NCBI RefSeq assembly: GCF_029892285.1
Contig: NZ_JARXVM010000005.1
Span: 62,001-126,000, forward strand
Source: Rhizobium sp. SG_E_25_P2
GTDB lineage: Bacteria > Pseudomonadota > Alphaproteobacteria > Rhizobiales > Rhizobiaceae
Direction of reading: 5' to 3'
DNA: 64,000 nt
In this document: piece by piece, positions 56,984 to 64,000 of the stretch
Numbering within the stretch: the stretch's first letter is position 1
Layout of the letters: every line of letters starts with the position of its first letter
Program-made: the position numbers and the translations under genes
The notes under the pieces: generated by a model
Seen by the model: the letters and a program-made list of their open reading frames with translations, nothing else
What the model was told of the DNA's origin: nothing
Database searches by the model: none

Positions 56984-58423
56984 ATGGCCGCAAGGAAAAC
57001 GAATACAAAGACCGTCAAAGCTCAAACCGTTGTTCCTCCAAAGCCATCGCCTTCTCTCTCCCGCGCCCGTGGTGTCTCAACTTGGAAGGAAGCAGCGGAG
57101 TGGCTGCGGGCCAGGGGAATTGAGGACATCGAATGCATCACGCCAGATCTCGCCGGCGTTGCCCGCGGCAAGATGATGCCGACCTCGAAATTTACGTCCA
57201 ATACCTCGCTTGCACTGCCGTCCGCGATTTTCCGTCATACGATTTCAGGCGAATATCCGGATGAAACCGAAGAGTTCCGCTATGATTCGCGCGACAGCGA
57301 CATCAAGCTGGTGCCGGATCTTTCGACCCTTTCGGTTGTGCCGTGGGAGACAGATCCCACCGCGCAGGTGATTTGCGACATCGTCGACACCGACGGCAAG
57401 GCGGTGCGCTATACGCCGCGCAATGTGCTCAAGCATGTGCTTGGTCTTTACAAGGAGCGCGGCTGGAAGCCGGTCGTGGCGCCGGAAATCGAATTCTACC
57501 TCGTCGCCAAGAATGATGACCCCGATTATCCGCTCAGGCCGCCGCAGGGCAGGTCTGGCCGCTCCATCCAGGGCGGGCAGGGCTATTCGATCGCCGGCAT
57601 CAACGAGTTCGACGAACTGATCGACGACATTTACCATTTCTCTGCGGCCCAGGGTCTAGAGATCGACACGCTGATCCACGAAGAAGGTCCGGCGCAGCTT
57701 GAGATCAACCTGCGCCATGGCGATCCGATCGAGTTGGCGGACCAGGTGTTCCTGTTCAAGCGCACCATTCGCGAGGCGGCGTTGGGGCATGGCATTTACG
57801 CCACCTTCATGGCCAAGCCCATGCAGGGTCAGGCGGGTTCGGCCATGCACATCCACCAGTCGGTAGTCGACGCCAAGAGCGGCAAGAACATCTTCTCCAA
57901 TCCGGATGGCTCTGCCTCCAAGGAGTTTTTCCACTTCATCGGCGGCATGCAGCAATATGTGCCCAAGACGCTGGTGATGATGGCGCCCTATGTGAATTCC
58001 TATCGCCGGCTGACGCCGGGCATGGCCGCGCCTGTCAACAATGCCTGGGGCAATGACAACCGCACGACGGCTTTCCGCGTGCCGGTGTCCGATGCCGCCG
58101 CCCGTCGCGTCGAAAACCGCCTTCCGAGTTCGGACGCCAATCCCTATCTGGCGCTGGCGGCTTCCCTTGCCGCAGGTTATCTCGGCATGATGAAGGGGCT
58201 TGAGCCGACGCCGCCATCTGATGGCACCGCCAATGAGGGCTCGGTGGAGCTGCCGCGCGGCCTTTTGGAAGGCGTGGCGCTGCTGGAAAACGAACCCGAC
58301 CTGCGCGAAGTCTTCGGCGATGAATTCGTCGGCATGTATGCCGGCGTTAAGCGCGGCGAGTTCGAAACCTTCATGCAGGTGATCAGCCCCTGGGAGCGGG
58401 AATATCTGCTGTTGAACGTTTGA
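56984..58423 (+). CDS. Glutamine synthetase family protein, PuuA-like
   Basis: The product is a type I-like glutamine synthetase relative, probably a gamma-glutamyl-amine ligase such as gamma-glutamylputrescine synthetase. The ATG at 56984 with GGTGGA upstream gives 479 residues; ATG at 56948 adds twelve. Motifs include ECITPDLAGVARGKMMPTSK, the metal-site VVAPEIEFYLVAKN, GPAQLEINLRHGDPIELADQ, the ATP-site GSAMHIHQSVVDAKSGKNIF and NAWGNDNRTTAFRVP. The C-terminal adenylylation Tyr loop of GlnA is not evident. The first 40 residues are basic and unlike the family. A PuuB-like oxidase gene lies at 44918-46204. Confidence 0.88.
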   Translation: MAARKTNTKTVKAQTVVPPKPSPSLSRARGVSTWKEAAEWLRARGIEDIECITPDLAGVARGKMMPTSKFTSNTSLALPSAIFRHTISGEYPDETEEFRYDSRDSDIKLVPDLSTLSVVPWETDPTAQVICDIVDTDGKAVRYTPRNVLKHVLGLYKERGWKPVVAPEIEFYLVAKNDDPDYPLRPPQGRSGRSIQGGQGYSIAGINEFDELIDDIYHFSAAQGLEIDTLIHEEGPAQLEINLRHGDPIELADQVFLFKRTIREAALGHGIYATFMAKPMQGQAGSAMHIHQSVVDAKSGKNIFSNPDGSASKEFFHFIGGMQQYVPKTLVMMAPYVNSYRRLTPGMAAPVNNAWGNDNRTTAFRVPVSDAAARRVENRLPSSDANPYLALAASLAAGYLGMMKGLEPTPPSDGTANEGSVELPRGLLEGVALLENEPDLREVFGDEFVGMYAGVKRGEFETFMQVISPWEREYLLLNV

Positions 58424-58450
58424 TCCGTATCGTCGGTGATTGCAATTTGA

Positions 58451-58480
58451 AGGCCCGGCGCATCCCGCCGGGCCTTTTTG
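58451..58480 (+). terminator. Terminator of the puuA-like gene
   Basis: A perfect 10-bp stem (AGGCCCGGCG / CGCCGGGCCT, 58451-58460 with 58466-58475) runs into TTTTT. It also faces the 44-residue gene on the opposite strand. Confidence 0.9.
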
Positions 58481-58483
58481 CCT

Positions 58484-58618
58484 TCAACCCCGTCGCAGCA
58501 GCCGCATCAGGAGGGAGCGCCGTGACCACGGCGTCTCCTGCGGCTCCGGCCAATGGTTGCGCTCGCGCATGAGCTGGCAATGACGGGCATAGAAATAGGC
58601 GGCCAACATCTCGTGCAT
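58484..58618 (-). CDS. 44-residue hypothetical protein
   Basis: The ATG at 58618 has GAGGAG seven bases upstream, much better than the in-frame ATG at 58681. The 44 residues (MHEMLAAYFYARHCQLMRER, then NHWPEPQETPW and an Arg/Leu-rich end) contain no membrane segment. It diverges from the LysR gene, with 107 bp between the starts, so the two may share control. No family is recognised. Confidence 0.5.
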   Translation of the reverse strand: MHEMLAAYFYARHCQLMRERNHWPEPQETPWSRRSLLMRLLRRG

Positions 58619-58725
58619 GACGTGTCTCCTCGGTGTTCGCTGGTCGATCTCGATTGACGAGGCGTGCAGAATGTCATTCAATTTGAGATCTATGTATCAT
58701 CAAGATCGCGATAGGTTTTTCAAAA

Positions 58726-59586
58726 ATGAAAGACATTGATTGGGACGCCTATCAGATTTTCCTCACCGTCGCCCGCCATGGCGGTTTGACCGGAGCAGCT
58801 CAGGTCACAGGGTTAAGCGCTGCGACGATTGGCCGGAGGATCCTGCAATTGGAGGAACGGATCGGCCTTTCGCTGTTTCACCGCAGCCAGACGGGTTATG
58901 CGCTGACGGCGGAAGGGCAGACCTTGTTCGATGAATTGCTGCCCATGGAAGGCGTCGCCCGCCGCGTCGAGCAATGGCGTAACGAAAGCCGCGGCGCGGT
59001 CACCATTCGCATTGCGCTCGGTAGTTGGGTCGGCCTGTTCGTCGCGGAGAATATTCGCGCGCTGGTCACCGAACGCGACCAAATCAGGCTCGATCTGTCG
59101 ATCGGCGAACAGCGGTCCCAGTTGACGCATCGTGAAAACCATATCGGCCTGCGCGCGCATGAGCCGGACGAGCCCAATCTCGCCGCCCGCTTCATCAGCG
59201 AAGTGGCTTATGCTCCGTATCGGCGTCGCAACGGCGCGGATTTTGATCGCTGGATCGCGGTCGACGAAGCTGAGGCGCATTCCGCTTATCTGCAATGGCC
59301 GCATCGTCAGAAATCCTCGGCGATCGTTGCGACGGTCAACCGGCCCCGCTCCTTGCTCGATCTCGTCAGGGCGGGCGCCGGGATCGCCGTGCTGCCCTGT
59401 TTCATCGGCGATCACGATTCGCAACTCGAGCGCGCCGGAGAAGAAATTGTTGCGCTTCGTCATCGCCAATGGCTGGCCACGCACAATGACGATCGGTCCC
59501 GGCGGGAAATCCGGCTTGTCGCCGATCGACTCGGTCGGTTGCTCAAGGCGCATGCGGATCTATTCGGCGGGCGGCGGACCAAATAA
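58726..59586 (+). CDS. LysR-family transcriptional regulator
   Basis: The 286-residue product has a LysR N-terminal helix-turn-helix (about residues 1-65, QIFLTVARHGGLTGAAQVTG then LSAATIGRRILQLEERIGLS and LFHRS) and an effector domain with RPRSLLDLVRAGAGIAVLPC near its end. Targets are usually a divergent neighbour; here that is the 44-residue gene. The puuA-like gene is also close upstream on the same strand. No inducer can be inferred. Confidence 0.92.
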   Translation: MKDIDWDAYQIFLTVARHGGLTGAAQVTGLSAATIGRRILQLEERIGLSLFHRSQTGYALTAEGQTLFDELLPMEGVARRVEQWRNESRGAVTIRIALGSWVGLFVAENIRALVTERDQIRLDLSIGEQRSQLTHRENHIGLRAHEPDEPNLAARFISEVAYAPYRRRNGADFDRWIAVDEAEAHSAYLQWPHRQKSSAIVATVNRPRSLLDLVRAGAGIAVLPCFIGDHDSQLERAGEEIVALRHRQWLATHNDDRSRREIRLVADRLGRLLKAHADLFGGRRTK

Positions 59587-59847
59587 ACGTCGAATTGACT
59601 GCTGGCGTGGAGCCTATGGTTAGCTTTAGAAAAAGTGCGGATATTGCAAGAAATGTGTCATCATGTGACAGATGGATGGACGCGGGAGCCCTCAGGAAAC
59701 GCCGAAGGCGCATCTCCATGAATATTCCATGACATTTGCGTTTGTCCAATTTTCGTTAACCTGGATTTCAGCGAGGTCGGGGCTATTTCCCCTGGAATTT
59801 TAGGGGATGTCCGAGGGAGGCGGACGTCCCGGTCTGGGAAAAGCGCC
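59587..59847 (+). other. 261-bp gap before receptor 5
   Basis: The gap contains a TTAACC (59757-59762) without a correctly spaced partner and the promoter region of receptor 5. No gene or clear terminator of the LysR gene was seen. Confidence 0.4.
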
Positions 59848-62376
59848 ATGTTTTGGATCGACCGCCTTTTGTCTCGTTTCAGTATCCGCACCAAAGTCCT
59901 GGTGTTGGTGCTGCCCTTTATCATCAGCATTTCCGCCGTCGGGCTTGTGGGCGTTCTCTCGTCCAGCCTGCTGCAGGACCGGATGTCGGTTGCAAGCAGC
60001 GCCACCGCGTCGCTGCGCGGCTTCAAGGACGTCTATGCGGCGATGATCGCCTTCCTCACCGACACCAGCGAAACGAGCCGGGCCGCTTTGCAGGCCAGAT
60101 TGTCCGAACAGTCGCAAGCTCTTGAAAGCGCGCGGGGGCGGTTGCCGGCACAGGCCGAGGGCAGGTCGGATCTCGATGACGCCTATGCGCAGCTGTCCGC
60201 CATTCGCGCCCGTATGGATAGTCTCTGGGAGGTCCATGCGCGCGAGGAGGCGTTGGAAACGCAGCTGGATACGGCGATGTCGGTGGTGATATCCAGCCAA
60301 GGGGCCCTCCAGCAGGAGGCTGCAGGTTATGAGAAAACCGCCCGCGCGGCCGAACAGGACGCGCGTGAACAGTTGCGGCAGGCCGACAAGATCCTTGCCG
60401 CCACCGCGTTGGCCGCCACCCTTCACAAAAGTTTTGCTGCACGCCCCGACGATGCAGCAGGCTTGAAGGCGCTCACTGCCGGCCTCGACGAACTCAAGCT
60501 TCGCCACAAGCTCATGGCGCCGGCTTTGCCGAAAGCCGCAAAGGCGGCGGGCCGCGATTTTTCCAAGCGGCTCAAGGCAATTCGGGCGCTTCTCGAGGCC
60601 AAGCCGCGCGCGCTGGACACGGCTGCGAAAGCCGAGGTCGAACTCACGGGGCTGGCCGCCCTTTCGCCGATGCTCGACGCTGCCGCGACCGCCCGAATGA
60701 AAGACGTGTCCGCCACTTTTGCCGAACTCGAAGGGCAACTCGCCAAGGCGGAATTGGTCACTCATGACGCGCGGCTTGTGGTCGACGCCGCGTTTCTTGC
60801 CCGGATCGCCTATTCGAGCTTCATGCTCGACCGGTCCGACGCCAAGCGCGCAGCGCTCTCGGAGCAGGTCGATTTGTCCCGCAAGGCGATGTTCTCGCTG
60901 GAAGGAACCGCAGGGGATCTTGCTTTCGCCAAGCAGCAATCAGCGCTCCTGCTGCCTGCGCTCGATATGATCGACCGCGATAGCAGCGCCTTGATCGGCA
61001 CCACTGCCGAGCGGGCAAAGTTGTTCGATGAGGCGGCCCAGGGCATCGACTCGGTCGGAAAGCGCCTGGCCGGCTTCGCTGAAAACCAGAAAAATGCTGC
61101 CGAACAGGAAGGCAGCGCCGCCAGCACCCTGTCCGTTGGGACCAGCCTCGCGGGTGTGGTGATCGCCATGCTTTCGGGGGCGGCGCTGGTCTACACACTG
61201 CGCGGGCCAATTTCGCTGATCACCTCCAGCATGCGCAAGGTCGCCGGCGGTGCGCTCGACACCGAAATCGCCGGTATGAACAGGCCCGACGAGATCGGCG
61301 ACATGGCCCGCGCGCTCGACATTTTCAAATCCAACGCTTTGACCAAGCGGGAGCTTGAGCGCAGAAGCGTCGATGAGCAAGCCAGAGCCGAAGAAGAACG
61401 CCTCCGTCACGAAGCGGAAAGAGATCGCCGCAACGCCGAAATCGCAGATGCGGTCGAGGCGCTGGCGCGCGGACTGGATGCGTTGGCGCAGGGAAAGCTC
61501 AATATTGCGCTGAACAAGCCCTTCGCCGGTCAACTCGATAAACTACGGCTTGACTTTAATGCGTCCGTCGGAGGACTCCACGACACGCTGGTTGAGATCC
61601 GCGGGGTCTCTACCCAGATTCAGGAAAACGGAGCGCAGATGACCGACGGCGCCAAGGCGCTTGCGCTGCGCACCGAGCAGCAGGCGGCGTCGCTGGAGGA
61701 AACGGCCGCGGCGGTCGATGGCATCAACAGGACGGTGGCCCGCGCCGCCGAACAGGCTCTCGACGCCGATCGCACGGTCGGTTCGGCGCAGCGCACGGCG
61801 GAAAATTCGACCGTCGTCGTCGACAGCGCCACGCGGGCCATGCAGCGTATCCAGACGACGTCGGGAAAAATATCCAAGATTATCGACGTGATCGACGAGA
61901 TCGCCTTCCAGATCAATCTACTGGCGTTGAATGCCGGCATCGAGGCGGCGCGAGCGGGAGACGCGGGGCGCGGCTTCGCCGTTGTCGCCCAGGAGGTGCG
62001 CGAACTCGCGCATCGTTCTTCGGTGGCGGCGAAGGAGATCTCCGAACTGATAGGAAATTCGACCCGGGAAGTTGAGGCCGGAGCCGACCTCGTCACTCAG
62101 ACCGGGGCGGCTTTGATGGAGATCTCCGGGGCGATCGCCAGTTTCTCCGGACAGATCGGGGCTATCGCCGCATCGAGCCGCGAACAATCGACGTCGATCG
62201 CCGAAGTCAATGAAGCCGTCGGTCGACTGGATCAACTGACCCAGCGCAACGCCGCGATGGCCGAGGAAACCGAAGCCGCGACATTTGCGTTGTCCAGCGA
62301 AGCCGACCGGCTGATGGCGTTGGTGGCGCGCTTTGAACTGGAGCGTGCGGACGGGGCCGTCCGCCGCGCGGCGTGA
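59848..62376 (+). CDS. Methyl-accepting chemotaxis receptor 5
   Basis: The 842-residue chemoreceptor reads rightward. The start [20 protein letters not shown] matches the start pattern of receptors 1, 2 and 4, so all four share an architecture. Layout: TM1 (about 15-40), long Ala-rich helical sensor (about 40-405), TM2 (about 425-448), HAMP and signalling domain with tip [20 protein letters not shown]. The tip has Ile for the usual Thr in FQTN, and later residues read ELAHRSS, so it is the most diverged copy. The C-terminus is AVRRAA. Confidence 0.92.
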   Translation: MFWIDRLLSRFSIRTKVLVLVLPFIISISAVGLVGVLSSSLLQDRMSVASSATASLRGFKDVYAAMIAFLTDTSETSRAALQARLSEQSQALESARGRLPAQAEGRSDLDDAYAQLSAIRARMDSLWEVHAREEALETQLDTAMSVVISSQGALQQEAAGYEKTARAAEQDAREQLRQADKILAATALAATLHKSFAARPDDAAGLKALTAGLDELKLRHKLMAPALPKAAKAAGRDFSKRLKAIRALLEAKPRALDTAAKAEVELTGLAALSPMLDAAATARMKDVSATFAELEGQLAKAELVTHDARLVVDAAFLARIAYSSFMLDRSDAKRAALSEQVDLSRKAMFSLEGTAGDLAFAKQQSALLLPALDMIDRDSSALIGTTAERAKLFDEAAQGIDSVGKRLAGFAENQKNAAEQEGSAASTLSVGTSLAGVVIAMLSGAALVYTLRGPISLITSSMRKVAGGALDTEIAGMNRPDEIGDMARALDIFKSNALTKRELERRSVDEQARAEEERLRHEAERDRRNAEIADAVEALARGLDALAQGKLNIALNKPFAGQLDKLRLDFNASVGGLHDTLVEIRGVSTQIQENGAQMTDGAKALALRTEQQAASLEETAAAVDGINRTVARAAEQALDADRTVGSAQRTAENSTVVVDSATRAMQRIQTTSGKISKIIDVIDEIAFQINLLALNAGIEAARAGDAGRGFAVVAQEVRELAHRSSVAAKEISELIGNSTREVEAGADLVTQTGAALMEISGAIASFSGQIGAIAASSREQSTSIAEVNEAVGRLDQLTQRNAAMAEETEAATFALSSEADRLMALVARFELERADGAVRRAA

Positions 62377-62398
62377 GACGCAGAGCCTTCATATGGAA

Positions 62399-62433
62399 GC
62401 GCCGGGATCCCCTTGCCCTTGGGATCCCGGCGC
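62399..62433 (+). terminator. Hairpin after receptor 5
   Basis: A perfect 13-bp GC stem (GCGCCGGGATCCC / GGGATCCCGGCGC, 62399-62411 with 62421-62433) follows the receptor 5 stop by 22 bp and lies before the convergent small gene. No T-run follows on either strand, so its action as a terminator is uncertain. Confidence 0.55.
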
Positions 62434-62454
62434 CGTCCGCCGCATCTTATCCGG

Positions 62455-62688
62455 TCACGCGCTTTGCGTGACGATCACCGGGATCATCAGGTCGCCCCAA
62501 TTGCCTTCGTTGTGATGCCGTGCGGAGCGGATCAGTTCGACCGAGACACCAGCGTCGACGGCTTTCATGACGGTGTGGTTGAGCCTGTGCAGGTCGTTGG
62601 CGAGCATGCGGATCGCTGCCTGCTGCTCGGCGGTCATGGTGATGGCTTGTTCTTCGGCGCGTTCTTTGACGCGGGTCTGGACGGTCAT
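62455..62688 (-). CDS. Conserved hypothetical small protein (77 residues)
   Basis: The ATG at 62688 has AGAGGAGA upstream. The 77-residue product is soluble and probably mostly helical at first (TMTAEQQAAIRMLANDLHRL), followed by VDAGVSVELIRSARHHNEGN and an end LMIPVIVTQSA. No family name or function is recognised. It converges with receptor 5 and lies downstream of aceA on the same strand, separated by the inverted-repeat element. Confidence 0.7.
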   Translation of the reverse strand: MTVQTRVKERAEEQAITMTAEQQAAIRMLANDLHRLNHTVMKAVDAGVSVELIRSARHHNEGNWGDLMIPVIVTQSA

Positions 62689-62736
62689 GGCATTTCTCCT
62701 CTTGATTATTCAGGGGTTCATGATTGAGGGACTAAA

Positions 62737-62885
62737 CCCCTCCCCAACCCCTCCCAACAAGGGGGAGGGGCTTGGATTGCTGCGCCTGCCTGCCCAATCG
62801 ATCGTTCAGCGATCAGCCCGGTTGATAGTGAGCAAACAGTGCCGCGGGTTACCCCTCCCCCTTGTGGGGAGGGGCTGGGGAGGGG
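62737..62885. repeat. Inverted-repeat intergenic element
   Basis: Two 34-base arms (62737-62770 and 62852-62885) are inverted copies with two mismatches, separated by 81 bases. Each arm is itself nearly palindromic, built from CCCCTCCCC and GGGGAGGGG. Such CCCCTCCCCAACCC-type elements occur as dispersed intergenic repeats in many alphaproteobacteria. It sits between the 77-residue gene and the end of aceA and may act as its terminator. Confidence 0.8.
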
Positions 62886-62894
62886 GCTTCTTGG

Positions 62895-64000
<1,106 letters not shown>

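Noticed and set aside
59740-59770. TTAACC upstream of receptor 5 as a CtrA site
   Set aside because: There is no TTAA at the required seven-base spacing on either side, and the octamer is incomplete.

Overview
The window is a GC-rich stretch of an alphaproteobacterial chromosome, most likely from the Hyphomicrobiales (Rhizobiales). The gene order motA-fliM-fliN-fliG-flhB / flgF-fliI-flgBC-fliE-flgGAI-motE-flgH-fliLP / tandem flagellins / fliH-like-motB-motC-motD(fliK)-lytic transglycosylase-ftcR / flgEKL-flaF-flbT-flgD-fliQ-flhA-fliR is the layout known from Sinorhizobium, Agrobacterium and Brucella. No rRNA, tRNA, CRISPR array, phage or insertion sequence was recognised.

Layout. 1-34630 is a flagellar and motility cluster. 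A leftward unit (motA, fliM, fliN, fliG, flhB, the last cut by the left edge) diverges at about 4.25-4.46 kb from rightward units for rod, rings, export and basal body. Three tandem flagellins follow, then stator and hook-length genes, the atypical response regulator ftcR, hook and junction genes, the flagellin regulators flaF and flbT, export genes, and four small accessory genes. 35-40.6 kb holds a WecG/TagA-type glycosyltransferase, a proline-rich hypothetical, folD, a TPR-GGDEF diguanylate cyclase and a tandem pair of GNAT acetyltransferases. 40.7-46.2 kb is the leftward Entner-Doudoroff set zwf-pgl-edd plus a PuuB-like FAD oxidoreductase. 46.4-56.4 kb is a leftward array of four chemoreceptor genes. 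56.7-64 kb holds a 46-aa membrane protein, a PuuA-like glutamine synthetase, a 44-aa protein next to a LysR regulator, a fifth receptor, a small conserved protein, an inverted-repeat element and the C-terminal part of isocitrate lyase (aceA, cut by the right edge).

How it fits together. The cluster encodes rod, rings, hook, filament, export and stator parts, with MotC/MotE/MotD as rhizobial extras. CtrA-type sites (TTAA-N7-TTAA) precede ftcR and the third flagellin, and TTAACCAT boxes precede the other two flagellins, suggesting cell-cycle control of the flagellum. The three flagellin mRNAs share a leader element next to the Shine-Dalgarno, a plausible target of FlbT encoded in the same window. 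The receptors would feed the same motor. Two of them share a 1353-bp near-identical signalling half while their sensor halves differ.

Most of the window is a canonical system. The least explained parts are the flagellin leaders, the CtrA-like sites, the receptor gene conversion and shared C-terminal Arg-Arg-Ala-Ala ends, the glycine-rich FliN, two very small proteins missed by length cut-offs, and the repeat element near aceA.
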